Assembly (NCBI RefSeq): GCF_022760995.1
Contig: NZ_JAKWJO010000002.1
Span: forward strand, 485,994 to 549,993
Length of the DNA stretch: 64,000 bases
From: Dyella sedimenti
Lineage (GTDB): Bacteria; Pseudomonadota; Gammaproteobacteria; Xanthomonadales; Rhodanobacteraceae
Direction of reading: 5' to 3'
In this document: positions 19,748 to 29,564 of the stretch, piece after piece
Numbering within the stretch: the stretch's first letter is position 1
Layout: each line of letters opens with the position of its first letter
Notes under the pieces: generated by a model
Database searches by the model: none
What the model was told of the DNA's origin: nothing
What the model saw: the letters and a program-made list of their open reading frames with translations, nothing else
Made by a program: the position numbers and the translations under genes

Positions 19748-21137
19748 GCCGCGTCCGGAAATCTGGATCGCCGACGACGACCGCGGCGTGCGTTTCGTGC
19801 TGGCCGAGGCCCTGCGCGACGCGGGCCTGCCGGTGCGCGAGTTCGGCGATGGCGAGGAAGTGCGCGCCGCGCTGCGCGAGTCGCGCCCGGCGCTGCTGCT
19901 CACCGACGTGCGCATGCCGGGCGAGGGCGGCCTCGCATTGATCTCGGCCTTGCAGGCGCAAGGCGTGGGGCCGGTGATCGTGATGAGTGCCTACACCGAC
20001 ATTGCCACCACCGCCGCGGCGTATCGTGCGGGCGCGGTGGACTACCTGGCCAAGCCGTTCGACCTGGACCAGGCGGTGGCTGCCGTGCAGCGCGCGCTGG
20101 CCGATGCGCCGATGGCCGCCGCCGCGTCCGCGCCGCCGGCCGCGCCCACCCATGCGCTGCTGGGCGAAAGCCCGGCGATGCGCGAGGTGTTCCGCCTGAT
20201 CGGCCGTGTGGCCGCCAGCGACCTCAACGTGCTGGTCACCGGCGAGACCGGCACCGGCAAGGAATTGGTGGCGCGCGCGCTGCACGAGGAAAGCGCGCGG
20301 CGCGGCAAGCCGTTCGTGGCGCTCAACACCGCGGCCATTCCCAGCGAGCTCTTGGAAAGCGAGCTGTTCGGCCACGAGGCCGGCGCCTTCACCGGGGCCA
20401 CGCGCCGGCATGCCGGCCGCTTCGAGCAGGCCGAGGGCGGCACGCTGTTCCTGGACGAGATCGGCGACATGCCGCTGGCCTTGCAGACGCGGCTGTTGCG
20501 CGTGCTGGCCGGCGGCGAGTTCTATCGCGTGGGCGGGCGCGAGCTGATCCGTGGCAACGTGCGCATCATCGCCGCCACCCACCAGGACCTGGACGCGCGG
20601 GTGGCGGCCGGCCAGTTCCGCGCCGATCTCAAGCACCGGCTCGATGTGGTGCGCATCGAGATGCCGCCCTTGCGCCAGCGCCGCAGCGACATTCCGCTGC
20701 TGGCCCAGCATTTCCTGGCCATCGCGGCGCAGGAGCTGAAGTTGCCGCCCAAGCGCTTCTCCAAGGCCGCGCTGAAGGCCATCGCCCAGCGCGATTTTCC
20801 CGGCAACGTGCGCGAACTGGAAAACCTGTGCCGTCGCTTGGCGGTGATCGCGCCAGGCGTGGAGATCCTGCCGACCGACCTGGGCACCTCGCCCTCCAGC
20901 GGCGGTAGTGGCGGTTGGACCGAGGCGCTGCGCGAGTGGGCGACGCAGGCCCTGGCCGATGGCGAGCGCGACATCCATACGCGCGCCCGCGATGCGCTGG
21001 ACCATACCCTGCTGCAGGTGGCGCTGGAAGCGCACGAGGGCCATCGCCAGCATGCCGCCGCCGCCCTGGGCGTGGGCCGCAACACCTTGACCCGCAAGCT
21101 GGGCGCCTCACGCCCGCGACGCCCTTCCAAACCATGA
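19740..21137 (+). CDS. ntrC: nitrogen regulation response regulator NtrC (GlnG), sigma-54 activator
   Basis: 465 residues from ATG 19740 (ATG 19734 is an alternative). The receiver domain has acidic residues ADDD at 11-14 and Asp56 in [10 protein letters not shown] as phosphorylation site. The AAA+ domain carries Walker A GETGTGKE (168-175) and GAFTGA (215-220), the loop contacting sigma-54, plus a Walker [13 protein letters not shown]-terminal Fis-type helix-turn-helix ends [14 protein letters not shown]. It activates nitrogen-assimilation promoters when phosphorylated by NtrB, with which it overlaps. Length is normal for NtrC. Confidence 0.94.
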   Translation: MTEPRPEIWIADDDRGVRFVLAEALRDAGLPVREFGDGEEVRAALRESRPALLLTDVRMPGEGGLALISALQAQGVGPVIVMSAYTDIATTAAAYRAGAVDYLAKPFDLDQAVAAVQRALADAPMAAAASAPPAAPTHALLGESPAMREVFRLIGRVAASDLNVLVTGETGTGKELVARALHEESARRGKPFVALNTAAIPSELLESELFGHEAGAFTGATRRHAGRFEQAEGGTLFLDEIGDMPLALQTRLLRVLAGGEFYRVGGRELIRGNVRIIAATHQDLDARVAAGQFRADLKHRLDVVRIEMPPLRQRRSDIPLLAQHFLAIAAQELKLPPKRFSKAALKAIAQRDFPGNVRELENLCRRLAVIAPGVEILPTDLGTSPSSGGSGGWTEALREWATQALADGERDIHTRARDALDHTLLQVALEAHEGHRQHAAAALGVGRNTLTRKLGASRPRRPSKP

Positions 21138-21147
21138 GCCGATCCGC

Positions 21148-21612
21148 ATGACCATCATCGTCCGCCACGCCTCACACGCCGACATCGCCGACATCGCCGC
21201 ATGGAACCAGGCGATGGCCTGGGAAACCGAGCACAAGGCGCTCGATCCGGCGGTGCTGGCGCGTGGCGTCACCGCCGTGTTCGACGAACCCCGCCGGGGT
21301 TTCTACCTGGTGGCCGAGCGCGATGGCGCGCCGGTGGGCTGCCTGTTGGTCACCTACGAGTGGAGCGACTGGCGCGCCGGCGATTTCTGGTGGATCCAGA
21401 GCGTGTACGTGGTGGAAGCGGCGCGGCGCGGTGGCGTGTTCCGCCGGCTCTATGAGGAGGTGCGCCGCCACGCGGCCGAGGCGGGCGCGGTGGGCCTGCG
21501 GCTGTACGTGGAAACCGGGAACGAGCGCGCGCAACGCACCTATGCCGGGCTGGGCATGGCGCGCTGCCACTACTACATGTACGAGGCGGAATTCGCCCCG
21601 CCATCCCTGTAG
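21148..21612 (+). CDS. GNAT-family N-acetyltransferase
   Basis: 154 residues from ATG 21148, 10 bp after ntrC, so possibly in the same transcript. The fold is visible as IIVRHASHADIADIAAWNQ at the start, VGCLLVTYEWSDWRAGDFWW strands, then WIQSVYVVEAARRGGVFRRL with the acetyl-CoA binding R-x-x-G-x-F variant of motif A, and ETGNERAQRTYAGLGM motif B. It should transfer an acetyl group from acetyl-CoA to an amine; the acceptor is unknown. A REP palindrome begins at its stop codon. Confidence 0.87.
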   Translation: MTIIVRHASHADIADIAAWNQAMAWETEHKALDPAVLARGVTAVFDEPRRGFYLVAERDGAPVGCLLVTYEWSDWRAGDFWWIQSVYVVEAARRGGVFRRLYEEVRRHAAEAGAVGLRLYVETGNERAQRTYAGLGMARCHYYMYEAEFAPPSL

Positions 21613-21771
21613 GAGCCCACCCTGTGCGCGACCGGCGCAGGGATTAGGGGCGAGTAGCGAGGGCGCAAGCCCGCAGGTCTGTCGCACCACTCGAAGCCGC
21701 TTCTGGTGGTGGGATTTGGCGCCCTAACTACTCGCCCCTTGGCCGTGCCAGCCGCGCACAGGGTGGGCTCC
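21612..21771. repeat. REP/BIME-like composite palindrome, copy C
   Basis: Outer arms of 19 bp (21612-21630 and 21753-21771) carry GGAGCCCACCCTGTGCGCG and its complement, one base different from other copies on both sides (a compensated change). A second inverted pair lies inside (TTAGGGGCGAGTAG with CTACTCGCCCC), giving a two-hairpin BIME. It fills the space between the convergent GNAT and GGDEF-EAL genes. Confidence 0.85.
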
Positions 21772-21799
21772 CACAGTAGTAGTGAGGGGAGCGCGGGGT

Positions 21800-24265
21800 T
21801 CAGGCGGCGGAGAGGCGCTGCTCCAGTTCCTCCGGCGGCAGCGCGACGCCGAACAGGAAACCTTGCAGCAGCGAGCATCCGGCGCGGCGCAGGTGCTCGG
21901 CCTGGGCGGGCGTTTCCACGCCCTCGGCCACCACGCTCATGTCCAGGCTGTGCGCCATGGCGATGATGGCATCGGTGATGGCGGCGTTGTCGATGTCGGT
22001 GGCGATGTCGCGCACGAAGGTGCGGTCCACCTTCAGCGCGTCGATGGGGAAGTACTTCAGGTAGGACAGGCTGCAATAGCCAGTACCGAAGTCGTCCAGC
22101 GCCAGGCTGACGCCCAGCGCCTTGATGCGCTGCATGAGCGCGCGGCTCTGGTCGCCGGCGGACATCACCATGCGCTCGGTCAGTTCCAGTTCGATCAGCG
22201 AGGGCGGCAGCTGTGCATCGTCCAGCGCGGCCTTCAGCGCATCATGGAAACCCGGGTGCTGGAACTGGGGCGCGGCCACGTTTACCGCGACGACGATCGG
22301 ATGCCCCGCGCGATACCACGCGCCGGCCTGGCGGCAGGCCTCGCGCAGCACCCATTCGCCGAGCGGCACGATCAGCCCGGTTTCCTCGGCCACCGGGATG
22401 AACTCGTCGGGCAGGTACACGTCGCGCCCGTCCACCCGCCAGCGCAGCAGCGCCTCGACGCCGACGATGCCGCCGGTCCGCGCGTCCACCTTGGGCTGGT
22501 AGTACAGGTGCAGGTCGCCCTGGCGCAGCGCCTTGCGCAGGTCCTGCTCGATGCGTAGGCGCGCGGCGGGGCGCTCGCTCATCGACGGCGTGTAGAAGCG
22601 GTAGCCGTTGCGGCCCTGCATCTTCACCTCGTACATGGCGATGTCGGCGTTGCGCAGCATCGCTTCCGCGTCGCGCGCGTCGTCCGGATAGACGCTGATG
22701 CCCACGCTGAAGGTGATGGTGAGGTCGCCGAGGCGGCTGGCGTCCGAGGCCTGCCACAGGCACATCAGCTTCTCGCTGAGCTGGCTGGCGCTGATGCGGC
22801 CGTCGATGCGCGAGAGCAGCACCACGAACTCGTCGCCGCCCACCCGGCTCACCGTGTCCTCGTTGCGCAGCGCGTCGCGCAGGCAGTTGGCGAAGCTGCG
22901 CAGCAGCGCGTCGCCGGCGGCATGGCCCAGCGCGTCGTTGACCTGCTTGAAGTGGTCGATGTCGATGTGCAGCAGCGCGGCCTGGTCGTGCCGGCGCAGG
23001 GCCGCCGCCAGTACCTGTTCCAGGCGCGATTGCAGCAGGCTGCGGTTGGGGAGGCCGGTGAGCGTATCGTGCTGGGCCAGGTGCGCCATCTTCAATGCCA
23101 GCGCGCGGGTCTCGCTGACGTCGTGGAACACCAGCACGCCGCCGATCACGCTGCCGGCGTGGTCGTGGATGGAGGCGGCCGAATCCTCGATCGGCGTCTC
23201 GAAGCCGTTGCGGTGCAGCAGCACGGCGTCGCCCTTCAATTCCACGATGGCGTCGCGGCGGATGGCGTCCATCAGGGGGCTGTGCAGGGGTTTGCGGGTG
23301 TGGCTGTCGATCAGCTGGAACACCTCGCTCATCGGCTTGCCCACGGCCTCGGCGTGGGTCCAGCCGGTCATCGCCTCGGCGATCGGGTTCAGCGAAGTCA
23401 CGCGGTGCTGCAGGTCGGTGGTGATTACCGCGTCGCCGATCGAGCGCAGGGTCACCTCGGCCAGCTCGCGCTCGCGGAACAGCGCTTCCTCGTAGGCCTT
23501 GCGCTGGCTGATGTCCAGGATCTGCGCGACCGCGTGGTAGGGCTCGCCGCCGGTGCCGCGCACCAGCGACACGCTCAGCAGCACGTGCACGGCATGGCCG
23601 TCGCGGTGGATGTAGCGCTTCTCGAGCTGGTAGGTCTCCTGCTGGCCCCGCTTGAGCGCCTCGGTCAGCTCGTGCGAGGCGGGCAGGTCGTCGGTGTGGG
23701 TCAGGTCGGGCAGGGTCAGCGACAGCAGTTCCTGCTCGCCGTAGCCGAGCATCTGGCACAGCGCGTCGTTGACGCGCAGCATGTGGCCGTCGGTGGTCAC
23801 CATCGCCATGCCGATAGGGGCGTGCTGGAAGGCGCCGTAGAAGCGCTGCTCGCTTTCGCGCAGCTGGGTCTCCAGCGCGTGCCGCTCGGTGAGGTCGATG
23901 AACACGGTGAACACGCCGCGCACGTGGCCGTTCTCGTCGAAGTCCGGCTGGAAGTTGCCGTGCATGTAGGTGCGGGTGGCGCCGCTGAACAGCTCGCCCT
24001 CGTAGACCGCCGGCTCGCCGGCCAGGGCCTGGTCCAGGCAGGCGCCGGCGCGCGCGAGGCTGCGGTGGTCGACCACTTCGTCGACGAGGCGGCCCACCAT
24101 CTGCCTGGGATCGACGCCCATCCATGCCTGGTGGGTGCCGTTGGCGAAGCGGAAGCGGCGCTGGCGGTCGATATAGGTAATCAGCGCGGGTGCGCCATCG
24201 AGCACGTGGACGGGCCACTGGTCCTCGCTTCCTGCAGGGACGAACTCGCGATCGGTTTGCCGCAT
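21800..24265 (-). CDS. PAS-PAS-PAS-GGDEF-EAL cyclic-di-GMP signalling protein
   Basis: 821 residues from ATG 24265. Three PAS domains occupy about 15-135, 140-260 and 270-395. The diguanylate cyclase domain has an intact GGDEF at 476-480 with an RxxD (RNED) inhibitory site nine residues earlier, so it may both make and sense c-di-GMP. The EAL domain has EALLR at 604-608, ELELTE, DDFGTGY and EGVET, all needed for phosphodiesterase activity. No membrane segments are seen, so it is cytosolic and PAS-controlled. Both activities look preserved; net direction depends on PAS input. The gene stands alone; its 3' end faces a REP element. Confidence 0.92.
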   Translation of the reverse strand: MRQTDREFVPAGSEDQWPVHVLDGAPALITYIDRQRRFRFANGTHQAWMGVDPRQMVGRLVDEVVDHRSLARAGACLDQALAGEPAVYEGELFSGATRTYMHGNFQPDFDENGHVRGVFTVFIDLTERHALETQLRESEQRFYGAFQHAPIGMAMVTTDGHMLRVNDALCQMLGYGEQELLSLTLPDLTHTDDLPASHELTEALKRGQQETYQLEKRYIHRDGHAVHVLLSVSLVRGTGGEPYHAVAQILDISQRKAYEEALFRERELAEVTLRSIGDAVITTDLQHRVTSLNPIAEAMTGWTHAEAVGKPMSEVFQLIDSHTRKPLHSPLMDAIRRDAIVELKGDAVLLHRNGFETPIEDSAASIHDHAGSVIGGVLVFHDVSETRALALKMAHLAQHDTLTGLPNRSLLQSRLEQVLAAALRRHDQAALLHIDIDHFKQVNDALGHAAGDALLRSFANCLRDALRNEDTVSRVGGDEFVVLLSRIDGRISASQLSEKLMCLWQASDASRLGDLTITFSVGISVYPDDARDAEAMLRNADIAMYEVKMQGRNGYRFYTPSMSERPAARLRIEQDLRKALRQGDLHLYYQPKVDARTGGIVGVEALLRWRVDGRDVYLPDEFIPVAEETGLIVPLGEWVLREACRQAGAWYRAGHPIVVAVNVAAPQFQHPGFHDALKAALDDAQLPPSLIELELTERMVMSAGDQSRALMQRIKALGVSLALDDFGTGYCSLSYLKYFPIDALKVDRTFVRDIATDIDNAAITDAIIAMAHSLDMSVVAEGVETPAQAEHLRRAGCSLLQGFLFGVALPPEELEQRLSAA

Positions 24266-24412
24266 CTTGGGATATCGCCCCTTGGCGCACCCCTTGCGCC
24301 CATCCCCGCATGATGCGCCAAGCGCGGGCAGCTGTGCAGGTGGCTGACGAAAGGTGTCGATATTCCCCTACAGGTCGCGCTCCCGGGCGGGGCCGCCGGG
24401 GAGCGACGGGCC

Positions 24413-25546
24413 TCAGTGCAGCGATTCGGCCGGTGCGCCGAGGCGCCCCTCGGCATCGAGCACGATGCGTCCCAGCGCATGCAGCTCGGCGTCGATGCCG
24501 TAGCGGTCGGCCAGCGCCGCCGCCAGCGGACCCAGCGCCCGTGGGTGCAGGGGGTAGGCATGCGCCAGCGTGCGGGCCTGGGCGCTGGCGCCGCCCTGGG
24601 CCACGGTCACCGCCACCACGCCCAGCCCGGGAGCCTCGTGCGCATACAGCCGGGGGGCCTCCTGGCTGGCGATGGGCTCGCCCAGGGCTTCCAGCAGATA
24701 GCCGGGGTCGGCGGCGGACGGGTCGTTCGCCAGCACCAGGGGCACGTGATGGGCGCCGAGCAGGGCCGCGTACTGGCGCAGCTCGAACACCACGCCGGCG
24801 AAGTCGTGCGCGCGCTGCGCCGGCTCGCCCGCCTGCTGGCCCAGCCACGCGGCCGGGGATTGCGCCTGGACCTTGCCGTCGTGGTAGCGCAGGGCCAGCC
24901 CGCGGGCGCTCAGGGTAGTCTCGTCACGGTAGGGCGTGAGCAGGGCGGCTTCCAGCAGGGTCCACAGCGGCGCCAGGTTGACGTGTTCGTACTGCACGCA
25001 GGTCAGCGCGAGCAGGTCGTTGCGGCTCAGGTAGCGCGCGTGCTCCAGCTGCACCCCCAGCGTGCGCATCAGCCAGTCGGCGGTGCGCTGGCCGGCTTCG
25101 CCGCGACCCACCAGTTCCACTTCCAGCCGTTCGGACAGGTCCGGCGCCAGGTCCTCGGGTGCCAGCAGGGAGATCGGCAGCAGGCGCATCGGGCCGTCGG
25201 CGTAGGCCGCCTCCGGTTCCAGTGGCTGGGCCGGCATGTGGCCCTCGTGGGTGCCGAAGGCCACCACGTTCTCCAGGTGGCCGCGCGGGACCCGGCGGGC
25301 CAGCTCGTCCAGCGTGCCCCATGCCGGGAAGCCGGGGCGCAGCAGCTCCACCGCGTCGAACAGCGCGCCGGCCAGCGCCAGCCGTGCCTGCGCCACCTCC
25401 GGCACCAGCGCGTGAAGGTCGTCGGCCACCAGCGCCGACAGCTCGGCGGCCTCGTCGCGGCTCAGCGTGCGGCGAGAGGGGGCCGTGCCGGCGGGCAGTT
25501 CCAGGGCCAGGACCACGGGCAGGGCGACGAGTGCTTGTGCTTCCAC
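24413..25546 (-). CDS. conserved hypothetical protein, unknown function
   Basis: About 377 residues from GTG 25546; a TTG at 25576 would add ten residues. The sequence is soluble, Leu/Ala-rich and has no signal peptide or membrane helix. Segments such as ENVVAFGTHEGHMPAQPLEP, LSRNDLLALTCVQYEHVNL and FELRQYAALLGAHHVPLVLAND look like a folded protein, but I do not recognise a domain. It lies between the GGDEF-EAL gene (same strand, 147 bp upstream of the latter) and the divergent thiolase gene. Whether it shares a promoter region with the thiolase is unknown. Confidence 0.7.
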   Translation of the reverse strand: MEAQALVALPVVLALELPAGTAPSRRTLSRDEAAELSALVADDLHALVPEVAQARLALAGALFDAVELLRPGFPAWGTLDELARRVPRGHLENVVAFGTHEGHMPAQPLEPEAAYADGPMRLLPISLLAPEDLAPDLSERLEVELVGRGEAGQRTADWLMRTLGVQLEHARYLSRNDLLALTCVQYEHVNLAPLWTLLEAALLTPYRDETTLSARGLALRYHDGKVQAQSPAAWLGQQAGEPAQRAHDFAGVVFELRQYAALLGAHHVPLVLANDPSAADPGYLLEALGEPIASQEAPRLYAHEAPGLGVVAVTVAQGGASAQARTLAHAYPLHPRALGPLAAALADRYGIDAELHALGRIVLDAEGRLGAPAESLH

Positions 25547-25664
25547 GGAGGACGAACCCGAACGGCAAAGAACCAAATTCTAGCATTCACGACGTTTTGG
25601 GCTTCCGTGGCGTGGCGGCGCGGGTTAGCCTTGTCGACTCGGCTTTTTCGGACTTGTTCCCACC

Positions 25665-26948
25665 ATGGAAAACACGCTCCAGCGCGTCGGTGTGATCGGC
25701 GGCGTCCGCATCCCGTTCTGCCGCAACAACACCGCCTACGCCGACGTCGGCAACTTCGGCATGTCGGTGAAGGTGCTGGGGTCGCTGGTCGAACGCTATG
25801 GCCTGCATGGGGTGGAACTGGGCGAGGTGGCCATGGGCGCGGTCATCCGGCATTCGTCCGAATGGAACCTGGCCCGCGAGGCGGTGCTGTCCTCCGGGCT
25901 GGCGCCGACCACCCCGGCGATCACCACCGCGCGGGCCTGTGGCACCTCGCTGGACAACGCCATCGTCATCGCCGGCAAGATCGCCACCGGGCAGATCGAG
26001 GCGGGCATCGCCGGCGGCTCGGACACCACCAGCGACGTGCCGATCGTGCTCGGCGAGCGCCTGCGCAAGCGGCTGCTGGCGGTCAACCGCGGCAAGACCT
26101 GGCAGGACAAGCTGCGCGCCGCCACCCAGGACTTTTCGTTCAAGGAATTGAAGCCCGCTTTCCCGGGCGTGGCCGAGCCGCGTACCGGCCTGTCGATGGG
26201 CGAGCACTGCGAGAAGATGGCCAAGGAATGGCACATCGGCCGCCAGGAGCAGGACCAGTTGGCGCTGGCCAGCCACCACAAGCTGGCCGCGGCCTACGAG
26301 GCCGGCTTCTTCGAGGACCTGGTGGTGCCGTTCCGTGGCCTCAAGCGCGACGGATTCCTGCGCCCGGACAGTACGCTGGAGAAACTCGGCGCGCTCAAGC
26401 CGGCGTTCGACAGGAGCTCCGGCCACGGCACGCTCACCGCGGGCAACTCCACCGGCCTGTCCGACGGCGCCGCCGCCGTGCTGCTGGGCACCGAGGCCTG
26501 GGCGGCCAAGCGCGGCCTCAGGGTGCAGGCCTGGTTCCGCGACGCCGAGGTGGCCGCGGTGGATTTCGTCCACGGCGAAGGCCTGCTGATGGCCCCCACC
26601 GTGGCGGTGCCGCGCATGCTGGCACGCCATGGGCTGACCCTGCAGGACTTCGATTTCTACGAGATCCACGAGGCCTTCGCCGCGCAGGTGCTGTGTACGC
26701 TGCGCGCGTGGGAGAGCGCCGACTACTGCAGGCAGCGCCTGGGCCTGGACCGGCCGCTGGGCACCATCGACCCGGCCCGGCTCAACGTGCACGGTTCCAG
26801 CCTGGCGGTGGGCCATCCCTTCGCCGCCACCGGCGCGCGCATCGTCGCCACGCTGGCCAAGCTGCTGGAACAGAAGGGTTCCGGCCGCGGCCTGATCTCC
26901 ATCTGCACCGCCGGCGGCATGGGCGTTACCGCCATCCTCGAACGCTGA
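25665..26948 (+). CDS. fadI: thiolase: acetyl-CoA C-acyltransferase (FadI-like)
   Basis: 427 residues from ATG 25665. Thiolase signatures are complete: Cys92 in TARACGTSLDNA as the acyl-accepting nucleophile, EIHEAFAAQ, GHPFAATGAR with the catalytic His, and SICTAGGMGV with the second Cys. The length and the AEPRTGLSMGEHCEKMAKEW segment fit the FadI-like group rather than the ~390-residue PhaA/FadA types. It cleaves 3-ketoacyl-CoA in beta-oxidation or, in reverse, condenses acyl-CoA units. No fadJ-type partner is adjacent. The downstream TonB-like frame begins 17 bp after the stop. Confidence 0.85.
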   Translation: MENTLQRVGVIGGVRIPFCRNNTAYADVGNFGMSVKVLGSLVERYGLHGVELGEVAMGAVIRHSSEWNLAREAVLSSGLAPTTPAITTARACGTSLDNAIVIAGKIATGQIEAGIAGGSDTTSDVPIVLGERLRKRLLAVNRGKTWQDKLRAATQDFSFKELKPAFPGVAEPRTGLSMGEHCEKMAKEWHIGRQEQDQLALASHHKLAAAYEAGFFEDLVVPFRGLKRDGFLRPDSTLEKLGALKPAFDRSSGHGTLTAGNSTGLSDGAAAVLLGTEAWAAKRGLRVQAWFRDAEVAAVDFVHGEGLLMAPTVAVPRMLARHGLTLQDFDFYEIHEAFAAQVLCTLRAWESADYCRQRLGLDRPLGTIDPARLNVHGSSLAVGHPFAATGARIVATLAKLLEQKGSGRGLISICTAGGMGVTAILER

Positions 26949-26964
26949 GCGCCGCGCCACGCCG

Positions 26965-27476
26965 ATGTGGCGGCTGCGCACCACCGTCGGCCTGAGCGTG
27001 CTCGCCCTGGCGGTGGGTGTCGCCGGCACGGCCTGGCTCAGCGCCCTGACCGGTGATTGGAAGGGACCGGCGCGCGTCGCCGTGCCGCTGGCCAGGGTTC
27101 ATGCGGCGCTGCGGCAGGCCGGGCGGGCGGTCCACCGGCATGCCGCGCCGGTCCGCCAGTCCGCCGCGACGACGATGGCGCCGCCCGCCGGGAACGAGCC
27201 GGCCCTCACGCCGATCGACATGCCGGCGCTGCCCGCTTCACTGCTGGAACGCCAGCCCCTGGGCAATGGCAAGGTCGTGCTGCGCCTGGTGGTCGATGGG
27301 GTGGCCGCGTGCAAAGCGCCGCGGTGGCCCGTTCCAGCGGCGACGCTGCGCTGGACGATCGCGCCGTGCGCACCGCGCTGCGCTGGCGCTTCGCCGTGCC
27401 GGCGGACCGGCCGCAAGGGCTGGCAGGCGAGTTGGTGATGCGCTTCGACGACACCCCCGCCGCCCCTTTGTTGTAG
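26965..27476 (+). pseudogene. TonB-like protein broken by a one-base frameshift
   Basis: The frame from ATG 26965 has an N-terminal helix (TVGLSVLALAVGVAGTAWL), a Pro/Ala-rich middle and LPASLLERQPLGNGKVVLRLVVDG, the start of a TonB C-terminal domain. It then turns into unlikely sequence. The +1 frame from about 27300 supplies the missing half: GRVQSAAVARSSGDAALDDR then AVRTALRWRFAVPADRP, ending at 27476. Adding one G to the four-G run at 27298-27301 rejoins the two. It is either an inactivated gene, a slippage site or a sequencing error. TonB-domain proteins couple the proton-motive force to outer-membrane receptors. Confidence 0.72.
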
Positions 27477-27649
27477 GAGCGCACCCTGTGCGCGACGGGT
27501 CCGGCCAAGGGGTTAGCGACGAGTGGCGAGGGCGCCAAGTCCGACCACCAGAGGCACCCCCTAGTCGCGCGACAGATTCGCGGGCTTGCGCCCTCGCTAC
27601 TCACCCCTCGTCCCTGCTCCACATTCCCGTCGCGCACAGGGTGCGCTCC
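27476..27649. repeat. REP/BIME-like composite palindrome, copy D
   Basis: Perfect 24-bp outer arms (27476-27499 and 27626-27649), with inner partially complementary segments around GGCGAGGGCG and CGCCCTCGC. The first arm starts on the last base of the TonB-like stop codon. It lies between convergent genes. Confidence 0.85.
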
Positions 27650-27676
27650 CACAAAAGTAGATAGGCGGCGGTGGCG

Positions 27677-29542
27677 CTACAGCACGCCCTTCACGCCCGC
27701 CCCGAAGGCGGTGATCAGCCGCGTGTAGATCAGCTTGGGCGAGACCGCCACGTCGGGGAAGTCGCCCACCGGCGTGTAGCAGCTCAGGAAGGCCGGGTCG
27801 CTCGGGCGCATCGGCGTGCAGCCGGCCTTGAGGTCGTAGCTGGTGGCGTAGCGGTACGGCCACAGGTCGAACACCGGCAGGCTGGCGGAGAAGTCGCCGA
27901 TGGCCATGCTCAGGCTGCCCTGCTGGCGTGGCGCGATCACCCAGGCGTTCTCCGGCTGGGTGTCGCGCAGGATGCTGTCGCGCAGCTCGCTGGCGAAGCG
28001 GGCGTCGTAGACGATCACGCCGGCCTCGGTGTTGTAGTGGTCCGAGCGCGGGTCGAAGTTGTGCGAGCCCACCATGGCGAAGTCGTCGTCCACCACGATG
28101 GACTTGGCGTGCAGGCCGAAGCGCCGCCCGGGCGTGGTCAGCGGCGCGGGCCGGTTGCGCCGGGCGTTGCCGCGGCTGCCCAGCAGGCCGCGCTCGGTGC
28201 CCACGCGGTGCCGGCCCGGCGCATGGCCGGCCGGCGTCGGCGCCGGCCCTTCGTCGGCGGAGGCGTCGGCGTTGTCCTGCGCCGGCCCGGTCGCGTGCGG
28301 CTTCATCTCGTAGATCTCGAAGCCGTCGTCCTTCAGGTAGCGCTTGCGATGCTTGTAGGAGAGGGCATAGACCGCGAACGCGTCGGTGGAGGCCAGCGAA
28401 TTGGTCGACACGATGATGCGCGGCGGCGACTCGCCCTGGCGCAGCCGCGCGAACAGGCGCTCCGCGCGCTGGCTCAGCACCAGGTAGGGCGTCTGCAGCA
28501 CTACCTCGTGCTGGGCCGCGCCGACCATGCGCATCACGTGGGCGGTGAATTCGCGCGCGCTGCGCTGCTGCGGCTGCTCGGTCTTGGCCGGCAGGTCGCT
28601 GAAGTAGTCCACGCGCCCCGTGCGCAGGGTCTGCGAGACCAGGGCGTCGTCCAGCCAGTCGGGGTCCTCGGCCTCCTCCTGCACGCGCGCCACGCGTTGC
28701 GGGTGGGCATAGCGGGGCGCGGGCCAGGGCGTGGGCGCCTCGTTGTCGAGGATGTGCCGGTTGACGTCGCGCAGGTGGGTCAGCGGCACCGAGCGCCGGT
28801 GGTGCCAGAACGTCTCGAAGCTGGCCGCCATGGCGCGCGCCGCCGGGCCGCCCACCATCACGTCGCGGTCCACGTAGTCGAACTCGTCGTCCCAGTCGAA
28901 ATAGCGGTCCTGGTAGTTGCGGCCGCCGGTGATGCCGATGGCGTCGTCCACCAGCAGCAGCTTGTTGTGCATGCGCTGGTTGAACGTCAGGAAGCAGCAC
29001 ACGATGCCGGCGGTGAATTCCGCCACTGAGGTCTGCGCCTCGTGGAAGGTCGGGTTGTACAGGCGCACCTGCAGGTTCTCGTGCGCGCCGGCCAGGCGTT
29101 CGAGCAGCGCCTGGTCGCCGAAGGAGAACAGCTGGTCGGCCAGGATGCGCACCTTCACGCCGCGCCGCGCCGCCTTCAGCAGTTCGTCGAGCACCAGCTG
29201 GCCGGCGTCGTCCTGGTCCCAGATATAGGTCTGGATGTCGACCGACCGCTGCGCGGCGCGGATCAGGTTGAGCCGCGCCACCAGCGCCGCCTCGCTGTCG
29301 TTGAGCAGGGTGACGACGTGCACCGGCTCGGCCTCGGTGGAGTCGGCCAGGGCCTGGCGCGCGGCGTCCAGCAGCGGGGAGTCGATCGCGCAATGGTCCG
29401 GGCGGTCGCAGTCGAGCGTGCGCTGCACCCGCTCGGCGACCACGGCGTCCGCACGGCGGATGCGCGTGGGCGACACGCTGCATCCCGAGGTAACCAGGAT
29501 CGCAGCGAGCAGAAGGAAGAGGGCGACCCCGCGTTGGCGCAT
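27677..29542 (-). CDS. phospholipase D-family lipoprotein (cardiolipin synthase C-like)
   Basis: 621 residues from ATG 29542. The N-terminus is a lipoprotein signal with lipobox VTSGC (Cys21), so it should be anchored to a membrane in the periplasm. Two HKD motifs are present: HNKLLLVDD (first) and HAKSIVVDDDFAMVGSHN (second), both with the trailing Asp and Asn/Gly residues needed for phosphatidyl transfer. This matches YmdC/ClsC-type cardiolipin synthases and related PLD enzymes. A Pro/Ala/Arg-rich insertion (about 425-470) separates the halves. It could make cardiolipin from phosphatidylglycerol and phosphatidylethanolamine or act as a phospholipase; the known ClsC partner YmdB is absent. 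Upstream lies the YceI gene, 22 bp away. Confidence 0.88.
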   Translation of the reverse strand: MRQRGVALFLLLAAILVTSGCSVSPTRIRRADAVVAERVQRTLDCDRPDHCAIDSPLLDAARQALADSTEAEPVHVVTLLNDSEAALVARLNLIRAAQRSVDIQTYIWDQDDAGQLVLDELLKAARRGVKVRILADQLFSFGDQALLERLAGAHENLQVRLYNPTFHEAQTSVAEFTAGIVCCFLTFNQRMHNKLLLVDDAIGITGGRNYQDRYFDWDDEFDYVDRDVMVGGPAARAMAASFETFWHHRRSVPLTHLRDVNRHILDNEAPTPWPAPRYAHPQRVARVQEEAEDPDWLDDALVSQTLRTGRVDYFSDLPAKTEQPQQRSAREFTAHVMRMVGAAQHEVVLQTPYLVLSQRAERLFARLRQGESPPRIIVSTNSLASTDAFAVYALSYKHRKRYLKDDGFEIYEMKPHATGPAQDNADASADEGPAPTPAGHAPGRHRVGTERGLLGSRGNARRNRPAPLTTPGRRFGLHAKSIVVDDDFAMVGSHNFDPRSDHYNTEAGVIVYDARFASELRDSILRDTQPENAWVIAPRQQGSLSMAIGDFSASLPVFDLWPYRYATSYDLKAGCTPMRPSDPAFLSCYTPVGDFPDVAVSPKLIYTRLITAFGAGVKGVL

Positions 29543-29564
29543 CGCCCGATGATACGGGGTGGTT

